Notes: generated from the letters alone by a model not told the origin. DNA of 64,000 nucleotides from Desulfuromonas sp. CSMB_57 (GCF_020194955.2 NZ_JAFCIY020000031.1:1-64000), one strand, 5' to 3'. Numbered from the stretch's first letter, positions 17,745 to 26,512 are shown. Numbers and translations: made by a program.

Positions 17745-18194
17745 TCAGGCACGAGGCATGGGCGGGGGTTCGTTGACAACCGCCCAAAATGCGCCAAGTT
17801 CATGGATGGCATCGATGAAGTCGTGGAAATTGACCGGCTTGACCACATAGGCGTTGACGCCCAGCCGATAACTTTCGATCATGTCCTGCTCCTCGCGAGA
17901 CGAGGTCAGGACCACCACCGGGGTGGAGCGGAGTTTTTCATCGGATTTGATGGTGCGCAACACCTCGAGACCGTCCACCTTGGGCAATTTGAGATCCAGC
18001 AGAATGACGGCCGGATTCTCCACCGGGCGTTCGGAATGAGCCCCCCGACAGTACAAATAATCGAGGGCCTCGGCGCCGTCGCGGACCCAATCCACACGGT
18101 TGGCAAGGTTGTGATCGGTGAGCCCCTCCAATGTCAGTTCCGCATCGTTGGGGTTGTCCTCGACCAACAGAATTCGTCTCAAGTGGAGAACCAT
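17745..18194 (-). CDS. Single-domain response regulator (Rcp1-like)
   Basis: The 149-residue receiver begins ILLVEDNPNDAEL and has the phosphoacceptor in VILLDLKLPKVDG, Thr/Ser in VVVLTSS and Lys in AYVVKPVNF. This pattern, with a YCRG insertion in the middle, is typical of small receivers paired with phytochrome-like GAF kinases. It starts four bases after the kinase gene ends, with GGAGGAAT ahead of the ATG, and probably takes phosphate from that kinase. Confidence 0.92.
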   Translation of the reverse strand: MVLHLRRILLVEDNPNDAELTLEGLTDHNLANRVDWVRDGAEALDYLYCRGAHSERPVENPAVILLDLKLPKVDGLEVLRTIKSDEKLRSTPVVVLTSSREEQDMIESYRLGVNAYVVKPVNFHDFIDAIHELGAFWAVVNEPPPMPRA

Positions 18195-18197
18195 CTT

Positions 18198-19529
18198 TTA
18201 TTCCTCCTCCCACTTCGGCAGCGAAAACCAGAAGGTGGCCCCGCCGTCGACGGAGCCTTCGGCCCAGGTCCGGCCGCCGTGGCGGTGAACGATGCGGCGC
18301 ACATTGGCCAACCCGAGGCCGGTGCCCTCGAATTCCTCCGTGCCATGCAGGCGCTGAAACAGGCCGAACAGCTTGTCGGCATAGCGATTATCGAAGCCCA
18401 CGCCATTGTCCCGCACGAAGATTCGCGTCTCCTCGGGATGATCGGTGACGGCCCCGATTTCGATCCGGGCCGGCTTCCGGGAGCGGCTGAACTTGAGGGC
18501 ATTGGCGAGGTAATTGACCAGCACCAGATGCAGCATGGCCCGATCCCCCATGACCCGCGGCAGCGGACCGATATCCCAGATGATTTCTCGATCCCTGGTC
18601 TCTTCCGCCAGATCGGCCAGCGCCTCCCGCACCGCCTGGTTCAGATCGACCCAGGTCTGCATCATCTCTGACCGGCCCATGCGGGAGAAGGACAGCAGGT
18701 CATCGATGAGGGCCCCCATCTTCTGAGCCGCCTCTGAAATCACCTGCAGGTAGTGCCGACTTTTCTCATCCAGGACTCCCGTATCGCGCTTGTTGAGCAG
18801 CTCGACAAAGCCGGTGATATGCCGCAGCGGCGCCCGTAAATCGTGGGAAACCGAATAGCTGAAGGCTTCCAATTCCTTGTTGGCGGCGGTGGCCTGCTGC
18901 AGGTTGCGCTGCAATTCCCGGTTCAATTCCCGGATGGTGCGTTCCGCCCGAAGGCGATTGAGCGCTTCGACAAAGGCGACGGACAGGGCTTCCATTTCCT
19001 GCTGATCGGCCGGGGTATAGCCGCCTTCCTTGTTGGCCAGGCCAACCATGCCGGCGATGCCACCCATGAAACGCAGGGGCACCCCCAGAAAGCAATGGAT
19101 GGGCGGGTGCCCCGGCGGCGTGCCGACGGAAGCCGGATGGGAAGCCGGATCGTTGATGAACCAGGACCGCCCTTCCCGCAGGCCGATGGGGTTGATGCCG
19201 TGATTCGGCATGTTGCGCAGCAGTTCCGCAGCCTCGGACGGAGCCATGGGGCAGGCCGCCCATCCGGCTGTGCTGAGGGTCAAGGTATCGAAACTCCCCT
19301 CCTGGTTCAGTTCCCCCAGGAAACTGATGGTGCTGCCCGACAGAGTCTCGGCCATGCTCAGACAGAGTTCAGCCACCTCCTCCTCGCTTTTGCATTCCGG
19401 CGTCTCGCGAAAAAGGCGCACGATGCCCTGCAGCAGGGCTACCTGCCGCAAAGCCTGATCTTCCTCCTGGCGCAGATCCCGGAGTTCTCTTTCCAGGTCC
19501 GCGCGGGATTTTTTGTCATTCCTGGACAT
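18198..19529 (-). CDS. GAF-domain sensor histidine kinase
   Basis: The roughly 443-residue cytoplasmic kinase has an N-terminal coiled coil, a GAF domain (about 40-195), a second coiled coil, a HisKA domain with YSVSHDLRAPLRH (His near 229), and an ATPase domain with NALKFS, DNGVGFD and GTGLGLA. The GAF domain lacks an obvious bilin-binding cysteine motif, so the signal is unknown. An ATG at 19529 is preferred over a TTG 12 codons upstream. It is probably co-transcribed with the receiver and phosphatase genes. Confidence 0.88.
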   Translation of the reverse strand: MSRNDKKSRADLERELRDLRQEEDQALRQVALLQGIVRLFRETPECKSEEEVAELCLSMAETLSGSTISFLGELNQEGSFDTLTLSTAGWAACPMAPSEAAELLRNMPNHGINPIGLREGRSWFINDPASHPASVGTPPGHPPIHCFLGVPLRFMGGIAGMVGLANKEGGYTPADQQEMEALSVAFVEALNRLRAERTIRELNRELQRNLQQATAANKELEAFSYSVSHDLRAPLRHITGFVELLNKRDTGVLDEKSRHYLQVISEAAQKMGALIDDLLSFSRMGRSEMMQTWVDLNQAVREALADLAEETRDREIIWDIGPLPRVMGDRAMLHLVLVNYLANALKFSRSRKPARIEIGAVTDHPEETRIFVRDNGVGFDNRYADKLFGLFQRLHGTEEFEGTGLGLANVRRIVHRHGGRTWAEGSVDGGATFWFSLPKWEEE

Positions 19530-19659
19530 ACGCAGTCTCTGCCGGGGTCTCGGTGGGGCATCCAAGCATCATTGCTGAATTATGCCACCGGCAGAGGCGG
19601 AAGCAACCATCGACCTCCTTCCCGCAGGCCGTTCTTCTCAACGCATCCAGAGCCCGGAT

Positions 19660-19851
19660 CTATTCCTGCCAATGAATGCAGGAAACCGGGCAAGCATCCA
19701 TGGCCTCCTGAATGCTTTGTTCCGATGCACCGGTCGGCGCATACACTTCCGCCAGATCCTCGGCGTCCATCCTGAACACTTCGGGCGCCATTTCCACACA
19801 AAGTCCGCAGCTGATACAAGCATCCTGGTCCACGTAGGGCGTTTTGGCCAT
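19660..19851 (-). CDS. Single-cluster [4Fe-4S] ferredoxin (copy 1)
   Basis: The 63-residue ferredoxin has CISCGLC near the start and CPVSCIHW near the end, giving four ligands for one [4Fe-4S] cluster as in Desulfovibrio and Thermotoga ferredoxins. The second ATG is used because AAGGAGA lies seven bases upstream of it. A 207-base stretch covering all but the last few codons is identical to 30648-30854, where the copy lacks the last five residues. It lies downstream of a small membrane protein gene in a module that occurs twice. Confidence 0.92.
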   Translation of the reverse strand: MAKTPYVDQDACISCGLCVEMAPEVFRMDAEDLAEVYAPTGASEQSIQEAMDACPVSCIHWQE

Positions 19852-19884
19852 GATCATTCTCCTTGGTTAGTGCCTCCTGTTCGG
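19678..19884. repeat. Left copy of a 207-base perfect direct repeat
   Basis: By eye, bases 19678-19884 and 30648-30854 are identical and in the same orientation, covering most of the ferredoxin gene and its leader. Similarity continues at about 90 percent through the membrane protein gene. The repeat copies bracket the glycyl radical enzyme region. Confidence 0.9.
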
Positions 19885-19990
19885 GCGCGCATCTGCCGGC
19901 AGGCAGGGCAGGGTCCAGGTTCACCGGCTTGAAAATGTCCAGACCCTTTCCTCCTTCGCAAGTCCGCACCGCCATGGATATTTCAGACGC

Positions 19991-20191
19991 CTACAGGCCC
20001 CACATGGCCGGCCCGACCAGCAGCACCATCACCGTCATCCAGAGCGCCAACAGCACCGCCATGACAACCGCTGCAGTCAAAATAAATCTGGGCCAGCGGC
20101 GGCCTTGCCCGGCCCGGCCGAACCGGACCATGCAAAGCCAGACCAGCGCCAGAATGGCCAACGCGCCCACCAAAACGAGAATCCTGAGCAT
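19991..20191 (-). CDS. Small two-helix membrane protein (copy 1)
   Basis: The 66-residue protein has two hydrophobic segments (about 4-22 and 36-58) joined by a basic loop, CMVRFGRAGQGRRWPRF. No family recognised. The start at 20191 follows GGGAAGG. A paralogue with the same order of neighbours is at 30961-31161. It may anchor or interact with the ferredoxin encoded downstream. Confidence 0.65.
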   Translation of the reverse strand: MLRILVLVGALAILALVWLCMVRFGRAGQGRRWPRFILTAAVVMAVLLALWMTVMVLLVGPAMWGL

Positions 20192-20237
20192 ACAAACCTT
20201 CCCACTAATCAGGCAATAGAGCGAAAATTTTGCCAAG

Positions 20238-20255
20238 TTATTGTTTGGGAATCAT
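20238..20255 (-). pseudogene. Aldo/keto reductase remnant, first five codons only
   Basis: The frame reads MIPKQ and then stops. It aligns with the start of the intact reductase at 32064 (MIPKRQLGKT), and homology of the DNA runs on for about ten more bases before a jump to sequence matching that just after the intact gene. About 0.85 kb has been deleted in this copy while the upstream promoter region is kept. Confidence 0.75.
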
Positions 20256-20389
20256 AGGCGTGCCTCTTTTTCTAACATTGTACACGAGGGGGCGGTGTCC
20301 GAGCTGGAACCAAGCCTGAAAAGGATCAATATCGTCAGAAAAAGAAGACCTTACGGTTCGGTCCGAACAACAAGATGGGGAGTAAGGCA

Positions 20390-20719
20390 ATGAAAAAACT
20401 CGTCGGGTCAACGCTATTGGCATCGATGATGTTGGGATCCGCGCCGGCTTGGCCGGCACGCAAGATGACCGTGGATTTTGGGACGGGCAAGATGACGACC
20501 ACCAAGGACCGGCGGCCACCTGGGCCAGAGGCCGAGAATCAGGCGGCCAGCAAGCAAAGGAAGGCCACCCAAGACTTCGCCAGCCTGCAACGAATCCTCC
20601 AGCAGCAGAACCGGATGATTCAGCAGCAGCAAACTGTCATCCGCGAATCGCAGGCAAGAAACCGCCAGCTGAACAATGTCAATCAGGAGCTGAAATTGAT
20701 GCTGCGCTCCTGCCGATGA
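20390..20719 (+). CDS. Exported small coiled-coil protein (copy 1)
   Basis: The 109-residue product starts with a signal peptide (MKKLVGSTLLASMML, cleavage near PAWPA) and has a Thr-rich segment (DFGTGKMTTT). It ends in a Gln-rich coiled coil (ILQQQNRMIQQQQTVI) with Cys near the end. No family recognised. It is divergent from the truncated reductase remnant and paralogous to 32200-32550. The start has GGGGAG upstream. Periplasmic location is inferred. Confidence 0.7.
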   Translation: MKKLVGSTLLASMMLGSAPAWPARKMTVDFGTGKMTTTKDRRPPGPEAENQAASKQRKATQDFASLQRILQQQNRMIQQQQTVIRESQARNRQLNNVNQELKLMLRSCR

Positions 20720-20782
20720 AGTAGGGTCGGAGGTAACAGTCCATTATCTCGGCCAGAGTACTCATTTGGGGAATCCCGATTC

Positions 20783-22504
20783 TCAAGACAGAGGTAGGAT
20801 GAAATGAAACTCGCAACCCGGCGTTTTTTGACTTGTGAGCTTCTTGGCCGGAGTCTTGGCAAAGATGATCCCACCATGAGCTTCAATGACCAATTTACAG
20901 AACGCCAAGCCTAGACCGATGCCTCTTCGACCCAACCCTTCCTTGCTTTCAACTGTAAAAAATTTTTCGAAAATGGCTTCTTGGTATTTTTCTGGGACAC
21001 CATAACCTTGATCCTTCACAGAGGTCCAGAGATACATTTTCTTGGGATTGAGATTACGGAGTTGATCTCCCTTAGCGATTTGAAGAATATTTTTATTTCT
21101 TCCCCATATACGCCTTGATTCAATTACAATCTTTCCACCAAACACACTGTAGTTGATTGCATTTGAAATAAGATTATTAATTGTGCGCTTCAGCCTTACC
21201 AAGTCACCCTCAAGCTCAAGTGTAATATTTTTTGACTTTAATATTACATCGAGATTCTTGTCAGAAAAAAGCAATGAAAGTTCCTCAATACAATCCTTAG
21301 CAATCTGGTTAAAATCAAAAAATGTCTTATTAAGACTAAAGTTTGTGTTTTCGTCCCTGAAAATATCCAGAAAAGAATTGACCATGCTGCAAAGCTGGTC
21401 ATTGGTATTTGAGGCGAGACGAATAACATAGTCCTGCTTTTCGTTGATTTCGCCAATCCTCTGAGTTGACAGCAATTCAAGGGTCTTATTGATGGCAGAA
21501 ATTGGATTCCGCATGTCATGGCTCAACATAGCCACAAGATCCTGTTTCATTTTTTCATGGCGTTTTTCTTCGGTAATGTCCCGCAGGATCGCTACATACC
21601 CGGCAACTTCACCATCCTCATCATTAATTCGGGAGATGGAAACCTGGGCCGGAAACTTGTTTCCCGCGACTTTGACACCCTCCATTTCAATCCGAAAATT
21701 TTCCTCCCGACCCAAGTCAAGTTTACTCTTGCACTCCAAAATCCTGGCTGAAGGCGCCAACAAATCACAAAAATCTACGCCACATAACTGCCCATCATCG
21801 TAGTGGAACACCTCGTGGCATACCCGGTTGACCATGGTTATGCGGAAATTGGGATCAATAGCAAAAATACAATCCGAAGCGCTATTGACCAACTTATTTA
21901 AATATTCAGTGGACTGCTTTGCCAAAAGATATTTCTGCATGGCCATGTCGCTGAGAGTTCGTGTAATAACTGCCATGAATTTAACAATTTTTTGAAGTCG
22001 CGGCTTGGTAACAAAAGGGATTTTACGCAGTTCTTTTAAATAGCCATCAATATCTTCAATGCCAATCGCGCGCGCCCGAGCTATCGCAGCCTCATCCGAG
22101 ATTGGCGCTTCCAAAACCTGTCCTCCATTTAGATTAGCTAGATGGTACCCCTCGACGATAATAGGTGTTGCACAATCAACCAAGCCGGCATTAAGGCAAT
22201 TGTAAACATAAGGTTCTTGCTGCTTAAGGGACATTTCACCACCAAAAGCATCACTGGCATAACACTTTTTTCTGCCCTTTTCTGTACCACGACAAAATTT
22301 GGCACAAAAGCGGGTAAAGTTTTGTTCCCCCGACAACGGCTTCCCTTCTGTGTCCGCAATGACAGAACCAATGCCACACACCTCGTTAAATGCATCAAGT
22401 ATATCATTAAGTGTTTTCTTATCAATCAAATCCAACAAATTAATTGTTGTTTTAATTTTTCTTTTATTGTCTAGAAGTTTGTTTTTTGTATTTTCTATAT
22501 TCAT
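20783..22504 (-). CDS. PocR-PAS sensor histidine kinase
   Basis: The roughly 573-residue kinase begins with a PocR-type ligand domain (about 20-190; cysteine pattern FCAKFCRGTEKGRKKCY), then a PAS domain (about 205-320), HisKA with AMLSHDMRNPI, and an ATPase domain with NLISNAINYS and GIGLGLAFCK. PocR domains occur in the activator of propanediol use and are thought to bind small diols or similar compounds, which fits the diol dehydratase encoded in the same cluster. Composition is AT-rich relative to the window. The MNIENTKN start is a choice; the frame runs further upstream into the receiver gene. Confidence 0.85.
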   Translation of the reverse strand: MNIENTKNKLLDNKRKIKTTINLLDLIDKKTLNDILDAFNEVCGIGSVIADTEGKPLSGEQNFTRFCAKFCRGTEKGRKKCYASDAFGGEMSLKQQEPYVYNCLNAGLVDCATPIIVEGYHLANLNGGQVLEAPISDEAAIARARAIGIEDIDGYLKELRKIPFVTKPRLQKIVKFMAVITRTLSDMAMQKYLLAKQSTEYLNKLVNSASDCIFAIDPNFRITMVNRVCHEVFHYDDGQLCGVDFCDLLAPSARILECKSKLDLGREENFRIEMEGVKVAGNKFPAQVSISRINDEDGEVAGYVAILRDITEEKRHEKMKQDLVAMLSHDMRNPISAINKTLELLSTQRIGEINEKQDYVIRLASNTNDQLCSMVNSFLDIFRDENTNFSLNKTFFDFNQIAKDCIEELSLLFSDKNLDVILKSKNITLELEGDLVRLKRTINNLISNAINYSVFGGKIVIESRRIWGRNKNILQIAKGDQLRNLNPKKMYLWTSVKDQGYGVPEKYQEAIFEKFFTVESKEGLGRRGIGLGLAFCKLVIEAHGGIIFAKTPAKKLTSQKTPGCEFHFILPLS

Positions 22505-22526
22505 AAAATACCCTAAATCAGTATAT

Positions 22527-22943
22527 TTACTGGTTAAGATATAAAACATATGGAGAAATAATCCTCTTTTTGTCAATAATATCAACAATAAGTCTGGAAA
22601 GAGACTCAATACTAATTGTTTTTAAAATATATCCTGAAGCTCCAGATGCCTTAGAATCATCTATGTAAGTTCGATCATTATATGTTGACAGTACAAAAAG
22701 AATCATGTCTGGATATTTTTTCCGTAAAATACTAATCGCAGCAACACCAGATAGACCTGGCATATCAATATCCATAAGAACGATATCCGGAATTGTTTTT
22801 TCAATTTTTTCTATTGCGTCGAACCCATTGTCTGCTGTACCAATAATGCAAATTTTACTGTCATTTTCAAATGCCATCGACAACCCTGCACGGATCAATG
22901 GATGATCATCAGCCAAAAAAACCTTAATCCTAACATTCATCAT
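22527..22943 (-). CDS. Receiver-only response regulator, NarL-like without DNA-binding domain
   Basis: The 138-residue protein is a receiver domain (FLADDHPLIRAG; phosphoacceptor in IVLMDIDMPGLSG; Lys in GYILKTIS). It is closely similar to the receiver half of the NarL-type regulator at 23024-23668 but stops at the interdomain linker (RIISPYVLYLNQ). The kinase gene starts 23 bases later, leaving no room for a helix-turn-helix. It may be a phosphate sink or a truncated regulator. Composition is AT-rich. Confidence 0.85.
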   Translation of the reverse strand: MMNVRIKVFLADDHPLIRAGLSMAFENDSKICIIGTADNGFDAIEKIEKTIPDIVLMDIDMPGLSGVAAISILRKKYPDMILFVLSTYNDRTYIDDSKASGASGYILKTISIESLSRLIVDIIDKKRIISPYVLYLNQ

Positions 22944-23023
22944 ACCCCCGTTTGCCGATGAAGTCTTGATTATTTATATACTATTTGTAAAATTCGATTT
23001 GCATGGTTGCGCCCCACAATAGA

Positions 23024-23668
23024 TCAATCAATGAGCTTTCGCCGCCGGCCGACAATGACTGCTTCCATGCGGCTTTTAACTTCAAGTTTTTGAAAAATAT
23101 TTTTAATATGAGTTTTTACAGTTTCTATACTCAAAAAGATCTCATCAGCTATCTGCTTGTTGCTTTTTCCTTCAGCCAGCAACTTCAAAACCTGTTTTTC
23201 TCGAGGTGAAATATGAACATCTTCTTCATTTTCTAGAGCATTTTTGTGCGCAACAGCCAAATCCAGCAGGTAGGGAGAAACTGGTTGCTTGCCCTGAGCA
23301 AAGTCCCGTAAAAAATCAACCAGCGCGGTAATACTGATGGCTTTGAGCAGATAACCATCGGCACCGGCTTGCATGGCCCCAGTAACGTAACCCTTCTCAG
23401 AGTAGGAAGACAGAGCGATGATTTTCAACCCTGGCAGTTTATTACGCAGCATGCCAATGACAGTGATGCCGGATATGCCAGGCAAATCAATGTCTATCAG
23501 TGCAATATCCGGAGGATTTTGAAGAATTTTTTCGACACCTTCAAAACCATCCGCTGCTTCCCCGATAAGATCGAGGTCCGTCATTTCGTCCAAGGTAAAG
23601 CGGAGTCCTGTTCGCAGCAAAGGATGGTCGTCGACCAGAAAAACCCTGAAAGGAATTGTTAAAGACAT
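23024..23668 (-). CDS. NarL/FixJ-family response regulator
   Basis: The 214-residue protein has a receiver (FLVDDHPLLRTG; phosphoacceptor in IALIDIDLPGISG; Lys in GYLLKAIS) and a LuxR-type helix-turn-helix (ISPREKQVLKLLAEG, SNKQIADEIFLSIETVKTH). It is the likely DNA-binding partner of the PocR kinase. NarL-type heptamer-like sequences (TACCCCT) occur upstream of the glycyl radical enzyme gene. The start at 23668 has GGTGAG upstream. Confidence 0.9.
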   Translation of the reverse strand: MSLTIPFRVFLVDDHPLLRTGLRFTLDEMTDLDLIGEAADGFEGVEKILQNPPDIALIDIDLPGISGITVIGMLRNKLPGLKIIALSSYSEKGYVTGAMQAGADGYLLKAISITALVDFLRDFAQGKQPVSPYLLDLAVAHKNALENEEDVHISPREKQVLKLLAEGKSNKQIADEIFLSIETVKTHIKNIFQKLEVKSRMEAVIVGRRRKLID

Positions 23669-24067
23669 TGGCTCACCTTTAATGAAACTCGCAGCAGGCA
23701 AGCTCTAACAGCCGCTTGGCTTTTTGCGTTTGTGTTTCGAACCGTCACCGAAAAAAATAAAAAAGGCCACCTATTGCAACCTCGAAGGTAAAAAACCCAA
23801 TGTAAAACTCTGCAAGTAGTAACAATTCAAATCGGAAAAATAATTCAACATAGGCCCGCGAAGTTTAAATGTTTTTCATCTAACTCATATTGGCCAATAT
23901 ATATTTGAATACCTATCATCTTTTCCTACCGGCACGCAAGTACAGGCCTCGGCTGGTCGCCGTCAGTCAAATCACCTCCGGCCTTTCAACAGACACTTCT
24001 ACCCGCCCGGATGTTGACGGTTAAAATTTGCATGACTAATTCACTGATTCAGATCTGCTTTTGTATC
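23669..24067. other. Intergenic region, about 400 bases, no gene seen
   Basis: This AT-rich gap holds the presumed promoter of the regulator and kinase genes. No clear terminator for the DUF4125 gene, repeat or riboswitch was recognised. One short inverted pair, AGCCGC-TTGGCTTTTT, lies near 23710-23730. Confidence 0.5.
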
Positions 24068-24643
24068 CTACCCTTCGCGCAGTCTCTCCTCAAGGCTTTC
24101 CAAAGACTTGAACCCCAACTGCCTTGCCAGGCTGCGATATGTCGCTTCGGAGAGGCTTGAACCAATCTTCCGCAAAGCCAGTATGTCCTCGTGAAGCAGT
24201 TGAAGAGTCTTTTCTGAAAAAGTTTCCAGTTCGCAGCGCAGGTAGGTTTCAAAAGATGTCAGCCCTTGAGCATCTTCTGCCTTGCCAAGGGGACGGCCTC
24301 TCCTCATTAGTCGGGGATAGTCGGCAATGAACTGCCTTTGGTCAGCCACAGCAAGATCGACAATGGCATTGATGATGGGGCTAAAGTTTTCACAGGGAAC
24401 AAGGCTATCCATGCGGGCATACTTGATGGCGACCAAATTGCGTCCACTGCCTCGGGCCCAGAGTAGGTCCGCACAATAGCTTTTCAAGGTTTCAGCCGAC
24501 CATCCGGAAAATTGAGCCCGCCGGTGGATCCTGAACCTATCAGGGTCCTCCTGGCAGCAATATTTATGACCGGTGGGGACAGCAAGAAACATGGCAAGTT
24601 CCAGTTCAAGCACTTGATCAATGATAACCTTCCTGCCTTCCAT
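24068..24643 (-). CDS. DUF4125 family protein
   Basis: The 191-residue soluble protein begins MEGRKVIIDQVLELELAMF and has a motif-like cysteine/aromatic stretch (GHKYCCQEDPDRFR). A middle region reads ARGSGRNLVAIKYARM and the C-terminal part is helical. I associate this with DUF4125, a family of unknown function often encoded with DUF4037. It is the last gene of a TPR-DUF4037-DUF4125 set, 15 bases after the DUF4037 gene, downstream of the glycyl radical enzyme and activase. Confidence 0.65.
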   Translation of the reverse strand: MEGRKVIIDQVLELELAMFLAVPTGHKYCCQEDPDRFRIHRRAQFSGWSAETLKSYCADLLWARGSGRNLVAIKYARMDSLVPCENFSPIINAIVDLAVADQRQFIADYPRLMRRGRPLGKAEDAQGLTSFETYLRCELETFSEKTLQLLHEDILALRKIGSSLSEATYRSLARQLGFKSLESLEERLREG

Positions 24644-24658
24644 ATGCGTTCCTTTAAC

Positions 24659-25585
24659 TCAGGCACATACCCTAAAGTTCTTTCTAAGATCAGGATCCAG
24701 GATGCCTGACTGCACCACGGGACCGTGGTCGGCTAAAAAACAGCTATTCGAATCGCTCAACCCCTGGCGGCGAAGTTCGTCGATGACCATATGGCAAAGG
24801 GTTTCGATGACGGCAGCCTTTTCGTCGTTGTTAGTGGTATTCAGCAAAAGGACGATGAGATCGTAGGCGGTGGTCCCGAGAATAGGCAACTGCCGCACTG
24901 CTCGGTGAAGCCACTTATAAAAAGGCGGATAACACCGGTTGAGGAGAAATGCCATGGACATCAGTTCATGACAGAACAGCAGTTCAGCATACCTGCCAGC
25001 AAAAATCTCCTTGCGCGACAGGCTGCGCGCCAGGTTGTATTGTCCCGTCTGCGCCATGGTCATGCAGCGCGAAGCAATCTTTCTGAGCCTGATATCTTCC
25101 GGATAGTAGTCGAGCAAATGGCGACGCCAAGAAGAAAAGGTATCGGCAGGATCGTAAAAAACCATGCCGTTGGTACAAACCCCCAGGGCCTGCTCCGGAA
25201 TCAGCAACCATTCGCGTGCTGTCATTGGCGGATGATCGAGTCCCGTGTAGCGGGCATAAAATCCGGAAACGGTCATTACACCCGTGCGTCCCTCTTCGCC
25301 GGAACTCTCCAGGCGTGGTCCGTAACCATCAAAAACCTGAGGCAGACGCCGGTAGGCTTCACCAATTTCGACGCCGCGAGTAGCATAGTCTTCCTGACTC
25401 AGCCAAATGCAAAACCCGGGGCCCCAATCGTGGTCCCGAGACAAGAGATCATCAAAACCATAGCATTCCGATCCGGGCCCGACCAGGCCTGCGGCGGCCC
25501 TGTCAGAAATTTCACGGAAAGACTCCCGGAGCATGGGCCGTCCGTGGGAGAAAAAATAATCCCTGGCCAGTTGTAGTCCCTGCAT
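24659..25585 (-). CDS. DUF4037 family protein, nucleotidyltransferase-like
   Basis: The 308-residue protein has GSECYGFDDLLSRDHD at 38-53. It fits the nucleotidyltransferase-fold pattern of a Gly-Ser turn followed by two carboxylates (Asp51 and Asp53), with a further Asp pair in between. The rest contains conserved-looking blocks (YARYTG, WLLIPEQALG, SRKEIFAGRYAE) typical of DUF4037. This suggests nucleotide transfer to a small molecule or protein, but no substrate is known to me. It lies between TPR and DUF4125 genes with 15-base gaps, so they are surely one transcript. Confidence 0.7.
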   Translation of the reverse strand: MQGLQLARDYFFSHGRPMLRESFREISDRAAAGLVGPGSECYGFDDLLSRDHDWGPGFCIWLSQEDYATRGVEIGEAYRRLPQVFDGYGPRLESSGEEGRTGVMTVSGFYARYTGLDHPPMTAREWLLIPEQALGVCTNGMVFYDPADTFSSWRRHLLDYYPEDIRLRKIASRCMTMAQTGQYNLARSLSRKEIFAGRYAELLFCHELMSMAFLLNRCYPPFYKWLHRAVRQLPILGTTAYDLIVLLLNTTNNDEKAAVIETLCHMVIDELRRQGLSDSNSCFLADHGPVVQSGILDPDLRKNFRVCA

Positions 25586-25600
25586 GGCGCTACCTGAGTA

Positions 25601-26266
25601 TCATTGCCTTAGAAGATCCAGGTTCTGAACGGTGCTGCAGGCCTTGACAATATTGCCTGTCACTTCATAAAGAGTCCGCGCCTTTTCAAAGTAGCCAATC
25701 CCAGCATTTTTATTGCCGAGCATTACATGGATATAAGCGATATTGGCACATTGATCAGCGACCCTATCGACACAACCAAGGAGTTCCAACTGTTGCAGTG
25801 CAAGGTGGTAATAATCAAGAGCTGCATCATATTTTCTCATGTCCCTGTAGAGCGAACCCAGGTTTCCCAGTTGTTCGGCCGCCCGTTCCGGCGCATCGCA
25901 CTCTTCAAAAGCACGCCGAGCGCGAAGAAACGTAGCCTCGGCCTCGCTGTAGCGTTTGAGGTGCGCCAGCAGAAGGCCCATGTTGTTCAGAGCGATTGCT
26001 GTTCCTGCCTTATCTTCGCGAGCGGCAAAGCTTGAATAGGCTGAACGGTAGGCACTCAAAGCCTCGCCGGGTTTGTCCAAGGCACACTGAATTTCGGCAA
26101 CGATCATACGCTGGGCGGCCGCCCCGGCACTATCTCCAGCGGCTGCAAATAGCCTTGCTGATTCTTCAAAAGCAGCCAGCGCTGCTTCATATGAAGTCAT
26201 TTTCAAATGCCTTGTGCCGTCTCGTGAAAAGACCGTTGCCGCATGCACTAGTTTCTTTTTGTCCAT
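25601..26266 (-). CDS. Tetratricopeptide repeat protein
   Basis: The 221-residue protein is built of about five TPR-like helical hairpins (YEAALAAFEESARLFAAAG, YSEAEATFLRARRAFEE and YDAALDYYHLALQQLELLG are the clearest), with no signal peptide. The start at 26266 follows CAGGAGG. TPR proteins are scaffolds. With DUF4037 and DUF4125 it probably forms a complex, perhaps acting on the glycyl radical enzyme or its activase. It lies about 250 bases after the activase gene. Confidence 0.8.
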   Translation of the reverse strand: MDKKKLVHAATVFSRDGTRHLKMTSYEAALAAFEESARLFAAAGDSAGAAAQRMIVAEIQCALDKPGEALSAYRSAYSSFAAREDKAGTAIALNNMGLLLAHLKRYSEAEATFLRARRAFEECDAPERAAEQLGNLGSLYRDMRKYDAALDYYHLALQQLELLGCVDRVADQCANIAYIHVMLGNKNAGIGYFEKARTLYEVTGNIVKACSTVQNLDLLRQ

Positions 26267-26512
26267 GGGCCCTCCTGTTACCCACTGATGTCGTTGCCTC
26301 GAATCAATCATAAGTTGACCGTTGACAAGCCAGCAGGATTATGTTCACTCGTGGAGCTTTCGAAACGGCGTATCGGTTCCCCGTATAGGCAGTTATGAAA
26401 ATATCAGAGTTCGTGGTTATATTAAATTACACTAACAGTCGGCATAAAAAGAGTCTGGCACATCCTGACCTTACCCGGATGGGGGATTGGAAAAATCCTG
26501 GCGAATTTCCAT

